The notes under the pieces were generated by a model, which saw only the letters and a list, made by a program, of their open reading frames with translations, was not told the DNA's origin and did no database searches. DNA of 64,000 nucleotides from Hymenobacter telluris. Lineage in GTDB: Bacteria > Bacteroidota > Bacteroidia > Cytophagales > Hymenobacteraceae. The DNA is taken from the NCBI RefSeq assembly GCF_017313265.1, contig NZ_JAFLQZ010000022.1, positions 1 through 64,000 on the forward strand, in the 5' to 3' direction. Shown piece after piece: positions 27,726-37,489 of this stretch. Numbering within the stretch: position 1 is the stretch's first letter; each line of letters starts with the position of its first letter. The translations under genes and the position numbers were made by a program.

Positions 27726-30700
27726 TGGAGCGCATAGGAGAGTTAGCTTATAATCCGGTGCGGGAGCACATCCGCATGAGCTTTGAGCGGGTCAAGGAAG
27801 AAGCCCAGCAGGCGGAAACCGTCGTGCGGAACCTGCAGGAGAAGACCTTCGATGCAAGCGTGAGCCGGGTACTTATTTTCGTGCGGACCCGCCGCCGGGC
27901 CGAAGAAGCAGTTCAACAGCTTAGTGAGCTGGCCGCCGAAGCGGGGCTGCCCTGGGCCGAGCAGATTGACTACTTCCATGCCGGGCTGGATGGCTTTGAC
28001 CGGGAGCGCAAGTACGCCGCGTATCAGACGGGTGAAACAGTTGTCTTGGTGGCAACCAAGGCCTTCGGCATGGGAATGGATATTAAAAACATCCATTACG
28101 TCTATCACCTGGGGCCCTCTTCCGCCTTTGAGGATTTCCTGCAGGAGGTAGGCCGGGCCGGCCGTAACCGGGCTGCACTGGAGGCAGCCGGATTCTCTGA
28201 AGCCCATCCTATCCAGGCCGTTTGTGTAATGGCCAGCCGGGATTTTCAAGTGCTGCGCGACCTGCAGCACAAATCCGCTCTGAGCTGGGAGTACGTGCTG
28301 AAGACGCAACAGCTGATTCACCAGTATGCGCAGAAGTACCGGGAGCTGGATACACTGGTGCATGAGCCCTTGGCACTGCCGCTGGATTTGTGGCAGCGGG
28401 ATGCCGATGAGAAAGAAGAGGACGATGTCCGGTTCCGCCTAGCGCTGCACTGGCTGGAACTGCTGGGTCGTATTCGCCTCGGGCTATTTACCCCCTCGTT
28501 TCTACCTCTGCTGCTACTGGAGAAGCCCAGCTATCTGAAAATCAAAGACGATACGGAGCGGGCGCAGATGCAGCAATTTATTGCCCAGCTGCATGCATCG
28601 AAGTATCGCGAAGCCACCGCTGTGAGCATGCCGATGGAAGAGCTCAAAGCGCTATCGGGTAAAAGCCGACACGCCGAGCTGTTCCGGTTTCTGTTTCTGG
28701 CCCAGAAGATCAAGGCCATATCCATTGACCGGAAACTGCATCTGGAGCTGACGCAGCTGCGGGAAGCAGAACTCAAAGCCTGGCAGGAATCCCGCGGGAA
28801 CAAACGGGACTTGCCGCTGGTGGAGTCGGTGTTTTTGCTGGCGGAGCATCTCCTGGCCCCAATAGCTCCCCAGACGCAGCGCAGCTTGGACGGCAATGAG
28901 CTGGACCGGCTGGTAGGGGAAGTGGCGGCTGAACATCTTCAGCCGGACCACATCTATTGGACACCGCTCAAAAAAGGGAAGCCGGTTGACAAGAAGACAA
29001 CCGCTAAGGATCTGGCAGCGGACTGGCGGGAGAAGCGGGCTAAATTCGCCCTGAAGCTGGTACGGCTGCTGCCTAACACGCGGCTGCAATCCGTCATGAA
29101 CGTGCGCGACCGCAGTGAGCCGGGCGTAACGCAGCTGATTTATAACGGTAACCGCCACGACTCTCTCTGGCGCAAGCCCCTGGCCGAATTAAAAAAACGG
29201 CTCCTGGCGTTGCTACAGTATGTGACTGCTCAGACGCTCACGGGAGAGTACACCTTCAACTATGCCGACATGGTGGTGGCGCTGGAACTGGAAGAAGCGG
29301 GGGTAGATTATTTAGATAACCTGCTGTTTCTGGCGCGGGCGCTAGGCTACATCAAAGGGGGCGGCAGCTTTATGCCCATGGGCATTGAGCTGTTCCTGCT
29401 GGATCAAACCGTCCCGGACTACGAGGACCAGTCTTCGCGGGATTACCAGACCCATCAGCAGTTTTTAGAAGGAGCCGAGCTTAAAAAGCTTCGGCTGCTG
29501 GCTCTGGAATGCCTGGCCGCGATGCCCCACCAAAAACAGGACGCCTTTATCAAGCAGTACTTTGCCTGTGAGGGTAGCGCTGACCTGGTGGGCTTGCTGG
29601 CAGATCACCTGGGCGCTGACCATGCCATGCTGCGGGCCTTTCGGCAGGAGGCGCTCAAGGATGCCGAGGAAAAGCTCAGTGCGGAGCAGCGACAAGTCTA
29701 TGATGCGCCGCTAAGCGATAACCTGCAGGTGATTGCCGGGCCCGGCAGCGGTAAGACGCACACCCTGACGCTACGCGTCGCTCGCCTGATCCAGAAGAAT
29801 AATATTCCACCAGACCAGATCCTGGTACTGGCGTACAACCGGGCCGTGGTAGTTGAGCTCAAGGACCGGTTGAGCACGCTGTTTCGGGCCTTGGGTTACG
29901 GGCAGCTCATCAAGCGCCTGCACGTGTATACCTTCCATGGCTTATGCCGCCGCTGCCTGCAAGGAGAGTTGGAGGGTGTAGAGTTCAGCCAGTGGGTACC
30001 GCAGCTGGCCCGGGCGCTGGCCCATAATCCGCGGCTGATTCGCCAGCAGTTGGGGCCAGTTGAATACGTGTTCGTGGACGAGTTTCAGGACATAACGGGT
30101 GAGCGCCTAGCCATGCTCAAAACCATTGCTCCCGTTGACTCGGCCAAGCTCTGCGTTATTGGCGATCCTAATCAGAGCATTTATGGGTATGAGCGCGTAG
30201 CAGAGGGAGGTGAGGTTGACCCATATCCCTATTATGCGGAGTTTGAGGAGTTGTATCAGCCCCAAAAGCATTACCTAAGCAACAACTACCGCTCCTACCC
30301 CGGCATTTTGCAGGCAGCGGCCCGGCTGCTGGCCAATAACCCGGACCGGTTTTCAATTCCACCCCTGCAGCCCGTTCGAAAGCCCGCGCGAAATATGGGC
30401 TATTGCGAGCTGCTGTCCTTCCGGGAAACCAAGACTGACTGGAAGGTGAAGCTCGATGAGCTGCTAACAGAAACCGAATACGAGCCGGGCAAGCGCTACC
30501 AGCAGGTTGCCGTCATGCTGCGCTCCAATGATGAGGTGTTCCGCGCTTTCAACGAGCTGCAGTCCCGAACCCTTCCGCCCGATGTGGCCCTGCGCATTCA
30601 AGGGGCTTCCAACTCGCCGGTAACCTCGCGCGAATTTCAGCATTTGCTGCAGCCCTACCAGCAAAATCCGGAAGCGCTCCTTAGCCCTAACTACCTGCAG

Positions 30701-31594
30701 GAGTTTGCTCGCGCTAAACAGCAGACGCTGCAGAGCTTTGCCGGCGCGTGGGATGAGTATCTAATTCATTTGGTGCATTGCCTGGTGCGGGAGTTCAGAG
30801 TTGAGCAGGAAGACGACGCTACTAATCAGGACCTGCTGGACTTCATTGATGACATGGCCCGTCGCGATGATGGCCATTTCATGAAGCTCTACGAGAAGCA
30901 CATGCCAGAACTGGTGCCGGGCCACTCACGGCGGGAAGTAGTGCTCACGACCATGCACAAGGTGAAAGGACTGGAGTTCGATGCCGTGCTCATCCCCCCA
31001 TCCTTTGCTGATTTCGCTGCCGATTGGGACGGTAGGCCAGTAACCAACCTGCGCCAGGTAGCGGAGGAAGAGCGGCGGCTAGTGTACGTAGCCTATACTC
31101 GGGCCCGGTATCGGCTGGCCGTCATCCAATACGACCGGGAAGCAGCCGTACAGGAAGGGCGGGCTTATCAACTGGCCAATAAGGAGCAGCGCCTGGGCCG
31201 GATTGTCAAGCCCGGCTTAGATAAGCTGTTTATCTCTTGGGGGGCTCGGGAGGATCGAACGTATGAGTTCATCCGTCACAAGATCAAGATTGGCGACCCC
31301 GTGAAGCTAGTAAAGGTTCAGAAGGCTTTCAACGGGAAATCCTGGGTGGAATGGCAGCTATGGTGCAACGGTTGGCAGGTAGGACAATTACGAACGGGGG
31401 CATTCAAGCAGGAGCCGCGGGTAGATCAGCTGCTGGGGTTGGCAGTCTCCGGCATTAGCTATTATACCTACCAGGATTCGCAACAGTATGATGAGAAACA
31501 CAACACCGATTACACGCTGAAGAACTGGCGGCAGAATGCTGTTACCCGAGGGCATATCTATCTGGTTGATTTCGCTGGCTACTACAAAGAGTAA
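27725..31594 (+). CDS. RecQ domain-2 plus UvrD-like SF1 helicase fusion protein
   Basis: A protein of 1289 residues. It begins with the second RecQ core domain: VLIFVRTRRRAEEA (motif IV), ATKAFGMGMDIKNIHYVYH (V) and QEVGRAGRNR (VI). A middle region of about 450 residues is unrecognised. A complete UvrD/Rep-like helicase follows: AGPGSGKTH (~671), VFVDEFQDITG (~781), GDPNQSIYGY (~813), TTMHKVKGLEFDAV (~1075) and VYVAYTRAR (~1120). It overlaps the upstream gene by one base and needs that product to complete the RecQ motor. The split may be a natural two-subunit arrangement or a frameshift in a once-single gene. Confidence 0.8.
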   Translation: MERIGELAYNPVREHIRMSFERVKEEAQQAETVVRNLQEKTFDASVSRVLIFVRTRRRAEEAVQQLSELAAEAGLPWAEQIDYFHAGLDGFDRERKYAAYQTGETVVLVATKAFGMGMDIKNIHYVYHLGPSSAFEDFLQEVGRAGRNRAALEAAGFSEAHPIQAVCVMASRDFQVLRDLQHKSALSWEYVLKTQQLIHQYAQKYRELDTLVHEPLALPLDLWQRDADEKEEDDVRFRLALHWLELLGRIRLGLFTPSFLPLLLLEKPSYLKIKDDTERAQMQQFIAQLHASKYREATAVSMPMEELKALSGKSRHAELFRFLFLAQKIKAISIDRKLHLELTQLREAELKAWQESRGNKRDLPLVESVFLLAEHLLAPIAPQTQRSLDGNELDRLVGEVAAEHLQPDHIYWTPLKKGKPVDKKTTAKDLAADWREKRAKFALKLVRLLPNTRLQSVMNVRDRSEPGVTQLIYNGNRHDSLWRKPLAELKKRLLALLQYVTAQTLTGEYTFNYADMVVALELEEAGVDYLDNLLFLARALGYIKGGGSFMPMGIELFLLDQTVPDYEDQSSRDYQTHQQFLEGAELKKLRLLALECLAAMPHQKQDAFIKQYFACEGSADLVGLLADHLGADHAMLRAFRQEALKDAEEKLSAEQRQVYDAPLSDNLQVIAGPGSGKTHTLTLRVARLIQKNNIPPDQILVLAYNRAVVVELKDRLSTLFRALGYGQLIKRLHVYTFHGLCRRCLQGELEGVEFSQWVPQLARALAHNPRLIRQQLGPVEYVFVDEFQDITGERLAMLKTIAPVDSAKLCVIGDPNQSIYGYERVAEGGEVDPYPYYAEFEELYQPQKHYLSNNYRSYPGILQAAARLLANNPDRFSIPPLQPVRKPARNMGYCELLSFRETKTDWKVKLDELLTETEYEPGKRYQQVAVMLRSNDEVFRAFNELQSRTLPPDVALRIQGASNSPVTSREFQHLLQPYQQNPEALLSPNYLQEFARAKQQTLQSFAGAWDEYLIHLVHCLVREFRVEQEDDATNQDLLDFIDDMARRDDGHFMKLYEKHMPELVPGHSRREVVLTTMHKVKGLEFDAVLIPPSFADFAADWDGRPVTNLRQVAEEERRLVYVAYTRARYRLAVIQYDREAAVQEGRAYQLANKEQRLGRIVKPGLDKLFISWGAREDRTYEFIRHKIKIGDPVKLVKVQKAFNGKSWVEWQLWCNGWQVGQLRTGAFKQEPRVDQLLGLAVSGISYYTYQDSQQYDEKHNTDYTLKNWRQNAVTRGHIYLVDFAGYYKE

Positions 31595-31651
31595 GGCAGC
31601 CGGAGTTAGCCTGTGATTTGTTAATCCTTCCAATCCTAACTCCGCTTTCCT

Positions 31652-32362
31652 ATGCCTAAATCCTATCAATCAGAAGAAATGTCCCTAATGAAGTCGGAGG
31701 ATATGACGCGTGACTTGGTAACAGTGCCTGAAGTGCTGCGTCGCCTTGCCGAGCAGAATGCCGAGTGGCAGCCTCTAGCGAAAGTCCTGCTCGCCGTTGA
31801 TGGCGACGCGGGAGTTCCCACAGGTAAGAAACTACAGCAGGACTTAGGCATTTCTCCTTCCAAATACCGACGCTGGCTTGACGCACTATATGCTGCTTAC
31901 CTGCACCTACTGGAATCGGATGCCGATACCGTAGTCTTCAAGCAAGTCGAGCACCAACTCATCCTGACTGGCCGTCGAGCCTCACAGACCTTTAGCTGCC
32001 GCCTACCTATCACGCCCCGAGTGGGCGAACAGTTGCAGTTGGATTTCTTGCGGGCCGTCACGGGAGAGTCTATGTTCTATGTGCAGAGCATCACGCACGA
32101 TTTCACCGACGGGCGCTACGTTGTGCTTGTATACCTAAAGCCAGGCTATTTCAACGCGTATCAGCACCAACTACGAGCGCGCGCCCGCTTCGAGGAAACC
32201 ATTGGTCTTGACGTCAGCTTTCATGCGCCAGACTATTTCCTGGATGACCTACTGCGCGAACGTTACCCACCACCTACGGAATCAGCTAAGGCGGAGGAAT
32301 TACTCGATAATGCAGAAGTTCAGTACGGGGGACGCTCGATTTTTGGACGAAGAAGGAGTTGA
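31652..32362 (+). CDS. Intact paralogue of the gene left of the helicase pair; unknown function
   Basis: A protein of 236 residues with no family I can name. An N-terminal helical region has DLGISPSKYRRWLDALYAAY, which may be an HTH-like element. A beta-rich middle (CRLPITPRVGEQLQLDFL) follows, and the C-terminus is charged. It starts 57 bp after the helicase pair on the same strand, so it may be its third gene. Its frameshifted relative sits just before the pair. It could be a regulator or an accessory subunit; this is inference from position. Confidence 0.65.
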   Translation: MPKSYQSEEMSLMKSEDMTRDLVTVPEVLRRLAEQNAEWQPLAKVLLAVDGDAGVPTGKKLQQDLGISPSKYRRWLDALYAAYLHLLESDADTVVFKQVEHQLILTGRRASQTFSCRLPITPRVGEQLQLDFLRAVTGESMFYVQSITHDFTDGRYVVLVYLKPGYFNAYQHQLRARARFEETIGLDVSFHAPDYFLDDLLRERYPPPTESAKAEELLDNAEVQYGGRSIFGRRRS

Positions 32363-32573
32363 CCAATATATGGCGGGTAGAGGAAAGATCAGAGGGGGCG
32401 TTAATCTTTTATGATTATAATAAGAACCGTGGCGGCTGGTTTAATCGCCCAGGAGAAGCAACCATGGTATGTTGAGCCTTCCCTAAGTCCTCTAATTGTT
32501 TACTGCCACTTGATCACCTCATTGCAGCGGTACTGTTTAATCTCTTAGAGCATTAGAGCAGAAACCTATGTGG

Positions 32574-33806
32574 TTAAGCGGTCCCCATTTGCAGCGATCC
32601 TGAAGGCTGGTATGGATTCAATTGCCCAAATAGCTCTATAGGAGTGTATACGCTCGATTGCAGGTAACGCACGGGATTGCTGTTGGCCAACTGCCACCAA
32701 GCGTCAGGAGCGTTGATCTCGCTCACTAGGTGTTCCATTAATTCCACTGCTAGCTTTGCTTCGTTCTTGACCTGCGTGGTCATGAAAAAGTCGGTGCCAA
32801 AGAGAATACGTTCTCGGAAGGGGCTATCCGCAGCCAAGTCGGCAGCCAAGCGCGTAAACAATCGCTTTTCGGCCAGCGTGAACGACACGTCGGTGTACAC
32901 ATGCGGGTACCGCATCATCAGCCATCGGATGCTCTCATACCAGTTTTCGGGAGCAGTAGTGGGTAAGTTGGCAGCCGTGCTCTGGTCAATCTCGCTACTG
33001 CCGCCGTAGTGCGCCAAGCAGATTTTAAGATTGGGAAAACGCGCGAGTACCAGCTCATACGCGCGCGGGTCAAGAAAGAAGTCGCAGAAATTGTCATTAG
33101 TTTCCTTCACTGTGGTAATACGCAGCGGGTAAGGTAAACCATATAGTTCCCGAAGGCCATCGGGGCGAGCGGGGCTGCGCAGGTCATCTGTAATAGGTCC
33201 TCGGTAGAAGATACCGCCCCGCGTACAGTGCGTCATGATAGGCAGGCCATGAGCCTCAGCGTATTGATACACTAAGTCAAGGCGCTCGTCGAAAGGATAA
33301 AAGCCTAAGCCAGGGTAGAGTTTGATGCCAACGAAGCCACGCTCAACCCAGCGCAGTAGAAAAGCAAGGTTTTCGGCTGCGCTGCCGCGGCGCGGGTCGA
33401 TGCTCACAAAGGGCAGGCAGGTATTGGGGTAGCGCCGCCGTAGATCAAGCAGTTGCCAGAGTTGGCTTTCTTGATTGAGAGTAGCCGTGCCTGCGCCCAT
33501 CAGATCAAAGTTGATGGGCAGCACGACGAAGCGAGTGCCCGCCGGATAGGCAGGTAGTAGGTGCTTTTCAAAAATGATCAGTGGCGAGAGATCTGAGCCG
33601 ATGTTGAGGAAGGCTGCGTACTTGCGTGCAAAGGGAAAGCGATTAGCCAGACGCAGGGTCCAGTTCTTGGCCAGAGGAAAGGCCAGAATCAGTTGAAGTA
33701 ATCGGGCACCGGCTTTGCCAAACCAGCCCCTACCGATGCCGTTGAGAAACCGATCAGGAGCACAGTCAAGGTTAAATACGTGAGTGTGACAGTTGTAAAT
33801 GTGCAT
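32574..33806 (-). CDS. Amidohydrolase-family metal-dependent hydrolase
   Basis: A protein of 410 residues of the amidohydrolase_2 type (TIM-barrel metallohydrolase). Metal ligands are visible in order: CHTHVFN (HxH, residues 7-9), IMTHCTRGG (His, ~192), CLAHYGGSSE (His, ~265) and FGTDFFMT (Asp, ~336). A Lys in GIKLYPGLGF may be a carboxylated or catalytic residue. No signal peptide is seen, so it is probably cytosolic. It lies 5 bp downstream of the membrane protein gene on the same strand, at the end of what looks like a single operon. The substrate is unknown. Confidence 0.8.
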   Translation of the reverse strand: MHIYNCHTHVFNLDCAPDRFLNGIGRGWFGKAGARLLQLILAFPLAKNWTLRLANRFPFARKYAAFLNIGSDLSPLIIFEKHLLPAYPAGTRFVVLPINFDLMGAGTATLNQESQLWQLLDLRRRYPNTCLPFVSIDPRRGSAAENLAFLLRWVERGFVGIKLYPGLGFYPFDERLDLVYQYAEAHGLPIMTHCTRGGIFYRGPITDDLRSPARPDGLRELYGLPYPLRITTVKETNDNFCDFFLDPRAYELVLARFPNLKICLAHYGGSSEIDQSTAANLPTTAPENWYESIRWLMMRYPHVYTDVSFTLAEKRLFTRLAADLAADSPFRERILFGTDFFMTTQVKNEAKLAVELMEHLVSEINAPDAWWQLANSNPVRYLQSSVYTPIELFGQLNPYQPSGSLQMGTA

Positions 33807-33811
33807 GACGG

Positions 33812-35416
33812 CTAGCTAGGTTCTTTATCGGGGGTGGGAGTGGCAGTAGGCGGGCGCAGGCCCACGCTACGCATGTTCACGAAGCGATTGAGAAGCTCGA
33901 ACCAGAAGGGAGCACCAAAAGACAACGCTACCGCAGTTAAGAGCCAGCCAAGCAAGGTCCAGCGGTCGAACTGCTGATATAAGTGCTGGGCACCATCCTT
34001 AAGTGAATTCCACCAGTTGCGCGGAGCTGTCTGGACTAGCTTTTGCAGTTGCGGAGCATTCGCTACGCTGTCAATTGGCAGCTTGCTTTTCTGCCAGAAC
34101 ACTCGGGTAAGCATGAGTCCATTGACGGTAGTATCACGACTAACGCGTTGGTAGCGCACATAATGCTCCGGCTGCTGCCAGCTGACTGACTTAGGGACAG
34201 CCTGGGTGCTAGCAGTGTTGATCGTAGTCCCCAACGCGGAAGGCCGCTCTGCTGCTGGTGTCGTGAGCGTCGGTACAAGCTGAGACGCTGCTCCGGTTGT
34301 GGCCGCTGTTGCGACCCCAGCGGCGGCATTTGTAACATTTGGATTACCTGGTTGTGTAGTAGGCTGTGCTGTGGCGCCAGGGGCAGGCAGCGCAGCATCG
34401 GCGGCTGGTTGAATTGCCGTTGGCTTTGTGCTACTGGTTGCCTTAGCTAGCTGCGGTAGCATTACTGTACGTGCCGCTTGTTTTACGAGAAAAACTGGAG
34501 GCAGCGTAGTGCTGTCGAGAGGCAGTTGCAGGGACCAGCCTATGGGAAAGCTTAACTCCTGCAGAGCGCTCGTTAACGAATCCACCCGATGTTGGTAGTG
34601 TCGTAAGGTAGTACGCGCCGCCTGCACATCCGCTGGTGGGGCAATTGGGGTGAGTCGCATGACGGTGCGGGCTGTCGTGTCGCGCGCTACTTCTTCGGCA
34701 TAGGCTATAATTCGCTGCCGGGCAGCCGTGTGCGTCCAGAGGTAGCTGCTCACGCGCAAGGAGTCGAGGTTAAACAAGGCTGCTACCAATAGGCCGGTCA
34801 GCAACAAATACTTGCGAATAGCACGCTTGTACCAGCCCGCTACGCGCTCCATGTAATTATCGTACCACACAGCCGTACCGTGTATTAATTGGTTGAATAC
34901 AGCCGTTTCATCCATTGGCTTATCACAACCTTCGGCATTGAAGAGTTGGGTGCGCATCAAGGCCTTGAAGTCACCTTCCGATACGCGGTTTAGCCCTTCC
35001 TTAAACTGTTGCAACGGGCTAAGTGGCAAGCCGCCAGCCATAGGAGGCATAACTTGGTACTCACTATCGCCGGTGGGCTGGCTGTTGGCGTCCAGGCGAG
35101 GCAGAAACTGATGGGTACGGGCTTCATCAGTGACCAAGTCGATGATAGCCTTGACAAAGACGCTGGATGGAATGTATGTCGGTGGTCGGTTTGACTTTTG
35201 CGCCAGCATATCCACGCTGGGGTGGCGATAAACCAACTCGGCCCAATTTTTATCTTGGCCGCTGTTAAGTGCTTTATTCAGGCTCCGGCGCAGGTAATTG
35301 CCTCGCAGATTCAGCTGGCCAGCAAACCACTCAAAAATAGAAGAGACAACCTGGCTGAAGAACAAGTACAGCAAGGAAAGGGAAATAGCGACTTCTAAAA
35401 CCGGCGTTAAGGACAT
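33812..35416 (-). CDS. Multi-pass membrane protein with a long variable loop
   Basis: A protein of 534 residues with an N-terminal membrane helix (VAISLSLLYLFFSQVVSSIF), a central helix (YLLLTGLLVAALFNL, ~residue 205) and a C-terminal helix (LLGWLLTAVALSFGAPFWFE). The region between the last two is rich in Thr, Ala, Pro and Gln and looks low-complexity. No enzymatic motif is seen. The N- and C-terminal signatures (QLNLRGNYLRR, FWFELLNRFVNMRS) look conserved. It sits between the exported barrel-like protein and the amidohydrolase and may be a membrane scaffold for this cluster. Confidence 0.65.
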   Translation of the reverse strand: MSLTPVLEVAISLSLLYLFFSQVVSSIFEWFAGQLNLRGNYLRRSLNKALNSGQDKNWAELVYRHPSVDMLAQKSNRPPTYIPSSVFVKAIIDLVTDEARTHQFLPRLDANSQPTGDSEYQVMPPMAGGLPLSPLQQFKEGLNRVSEGDFKALMRTQLFNAEGCDKPMDETAVFNQLIHGTAVWYDNYMERVAGWYKRAIRKYLLLTGLLVAALFNLDSLRVSSYLWTHTAARQRIIAYAEEVARDTTARTVMRLTPIAPPADVQAARTTLRHYQHRVDSLTSALQELSFPIGWSLQLPLDSTTLPPVFLVKQAARTVMLPQLAKATSSTKPTAIQPAADAALPAPGATAQPTTQPGNPNVTNAAAGVATAATTGAASQLVPTLTTPAAERPSALGTTINTASTQAVPKSVSWQQPEHYVRYQRVSRDTTVNGLMLTRVFWQKSKLPIDSVANAPQLQKLVQTAPRNWWNSLKDGAQHLYQQFDRWTLLGWLLTAVALSFGAPFWFELLNRFVNMRSVGLRPPTATPTPDKEPS

Positions 35417-35585
35417 TGGCAGTCAACAGCATTGAACCACTAAAGCTGCTTTTTGCTACGCCACAGCGCTTCAGTGCTAACACTGATTTTGGCACTGGTA
35501 TACAGTTAATTTTATAGCTGTTTAATCCCAAGATAGCTTCCTGAGGCATTGCAACAGTAACTGAATCAAGAGCTCAGCAAGGTAG

Positions 35586-35644
35586 CAAACACCGTGTCCC
35601 AGTTGGGTCTAGCTAAGCTAGACCCAACTGGGACACGGTGTTTG
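35586..35644. repeat. Perfect 29-bp palindrome with one-base centre
   Basis: Arms of 29 bp are exact reverse complements around a single central A. It lies between two minus-strand genes, after the end of the barrel-like gene and before the membrane protein gene. It may work as a terminator, although the long stem with almost no loop is unusual. Such structures are also cruciform-prone. Confidence 0.8.
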
Positions 35645-35695
35645 TAATAGTTTTGCATTCAGCCTTCCGCTTCCCTCACCTTAGATAGAATTGGA

Positions 35696-35730
35696 AAGAC
35701 TGTGCCGGCACGAGCTGCCGGCACAGTCTT
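35696..35730. terminator. Terminator-like hairpin, 15-bp stem
   Basis: AAGACTGTGCCGGCA and its exact complement flank a 5-nt loop (CGAGC). GC-rich at the loop side and A/T at the base, it resembles a Rho-independent terminator. It lies downstream of the minus-strand barrel-like gene, and with the adjacent palindrome it would separate the two minus-strand transcription units. Confidence 0.6.
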
Positions 35731-35858
35731 GTGGTCGCCCCTTACTGGCTCGTCGTTCTCTGTGTCGCGAACTGTCACCCACCTCCTAAGTTTGAATTCT
35801 ATATTTGAAAGAAAAGCATTCCCAGGTAAGTCGAAGGTGTCTGGCCGTGGTTGTTGGC

Positions 35859-37091
35859 TTATCTATTGTTGCCGAATCCAGCTAGAAAGGTTAAAGCGGC
35901 TATAAGGTTACCATCTTTCGATACCGTGCCGTCAAAGTTCCGGCCGAAGGAAAACGTAAGTTTTTGGTTCTGGAAAATAGCGTAATCTGCATTAAATACC
36001 ATTCGCCAGGAAGGATCAATTGTGTTGCTGGAAAGGACACTACGATAAATGCCTTCTGCACTGGCGCTGAATTTCGATTGAGGTCTGGAGTAAGCCAGAC
36101 GGAGGCCGCCGTCCAGGGTATTGATGTTACCTATCTTATTGGGTTGATTGTCAAGTGCAAAGATTTGGTTGGGGTTGTGCAGATAGCGCGCTAATGCCAA
36201 GAGAGCAATACCGTCCTTAGTGGTATACCCGAAGTTAGTCCAAACGCCGGCATTGTAAACTCGTGATCTGTTGAATCTTTTGTCAATAAACTCGCCGCTA
36301 ACCCCACCGTTTATGTCCCATGATAAACCTACTCTGCTGGTTTGAAACGTTGCGGCTGTTTGCTTGATTTCGGCAAATATCTCTTGCCTTACCTGTGCCG
36401 TCTGCTGATCAGTGAAGTTTTGTAATTTTTCACTGATCTGTCTTTCTAAGCTTTTATACTGGTCGCTGTTTATGACTTGTTGAGGGGTAAGTCCTGTCCT
36501 GTTAGTGAACAATTGTTGCCTTTGCACAACCAAGGCGGCGTATTCAGGATCATTTCTGGTAATCCATTCTCGAACAGTCTTGGCTAAGTCATCGGTCATT
36601 TTCTTTTGCAAGCCAATAATCTTATCAAGCTTTGTTTTTGTGGTATCATCGTATTCCCCTCGCAGAATCGAGAATTTTAGTCCTAACCCCGCGTAAGTAT
36701 TGTTGACATTTAAATTTGTTTCTGCTTCGTCTGGATTGCGAATGGCCGCTGAAATAATAAATGTTTGTTTGAAAATATCTTCGTACTTCGTGGATTGCAA
36801 TCCATTGGTAGTGAAATCTCCTCGCTTTTTGGTGAATAAGTAATACGGAGAAATATCTACTGCATAATTGGATGGCAGTTTCGCAAAGGAACTGCTGGCC
36901 GATTGCAAGGACAGCATGAAGGCCGAAACATCCGTGGGCTTGTCAATATCGGTAGTCGCTATACCCAGCAGGTTGGAAGCCGGCGAAACCGGTGCTCGTA
37001 GTACGTCCAGTTTTATTCCTTCTTCATTCTGGGCCAGCGCAGTAACCGTAACGCTGCAAAGAGCTACGGTCAGGAGAGTCGTTATTTTCAT
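35859..37091 (-). CDS. Exported protein, probable outer-membrane barrel
   Basis: A protein of 410 residues with a clear signal peptide (LLTVALCSVTVTALAQ). The C-terminal third alternates hydrophobic and polar residues with many aromatic positions (GVWTNFGYTTKDGIALLAL, FSASAEGIYRSVL, LTFSFGRNFDG), as in outer-membrane beta-barrels. The middle (~120-230) is helical and charged. No family is recognised by name. It lies 2 bp downstream of the small gene at 37,094 on the same strand. It may form the outer-membrane part of the cluster with the membrane protein and caspase (inference). Confidence 0.6.
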   Translation of the reverse strand: MKITTLLTVALCSVTVTALAQNEEGIKLDVLRAPVSPASNLLGIATTDIDKPTDVSAFMLSLQSASSSFAKLPSNYAVDISPYYLFTKKRGDFTTNGLQSTKYEDIFKQTFIISAAIRNPDEAETNLNVNNTYAGLGLKFSILRGEYDDTTKTKLDKIIGLQKKMTDDLAKTVREWITRNDPEYAALVVQRQQLFTNRTGLTPQQVINSDQYKSLERQISEKLQNFTDQQTAQVRQEIFAEIKQTAATFQTSRVGLSWDINGGVSGEFIDKRFNRSRVYNAGVWTNFGYTTKDGIALLALARYLHNPNQIFALDNQPNKIGNINTLDGGLRLAYSRPQSKFSASAEGIYRSVLSSNTIDPSWRMVFNADYAIFQNQKLTFSFGRNFDGTVSKDGNLIAALTFLAGFGNNR

Positions 37092-37093
37092 GA

Positions 37094-37489
37094 CTAAGGC
37101 TTGAAGAAGCGTACAACGCAGACGTAGTTGACTGAGTCACCTTCCTCTGCCACGGTAGCGAACAGCGGGTATTCCATAAATAAGATTCCTCCGTTTAATC
37201 GTATTCTGAGTTCCGTATAATTAGTATCTCGGGAAGTATCAGCAATCGAGCAGGTAACAGATAAAATCTTCCCTTGCAACTCTTTGTTGCTACCAATAGT
37301 AGTCTGAGGCAAATTTCCTTGTATGCCTTTAGCAATTATTTGGCTACCGATAATTTCTACATTGATAGTGCTGGTCTGATTAATTCCACCGGTTATCACT
37401 TCTAACGCTATTGATTGGTCGGTATCCCCTACTAAGTAAAGCGTGTCTAGGGCAATAGTCTCTTTGGCGGCTGTGTCCTTTTTTGCCAT
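37094..37489 (-). CDS. Small hypothetical protein (131 aa)
   Basis: A beta-rich soluble protein with no recognised domain (TLYLVGDTDQSIALEVI, SINVEI-like strands, ILFMEYPLFATV). The ATG start giving MAKKDTAAKE is preferred to upstream alternatives. It is probably translationally coupled to the barrel-like gene, which begins 2 bp after it. Function unknown. Confidence 0.5.
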   Translation of the reverse strand: MAKKDTAAKETIALDTLYLVGDTDQSIALEVITGGINQTSTINVEIIGSQIIAKGIQGNLPQTTIGSNKELQGKILSVTCSIADTSRDTNYTELRIRLNGGILFMEYPLFATVAEEGDSVNYVCVVRFFKP

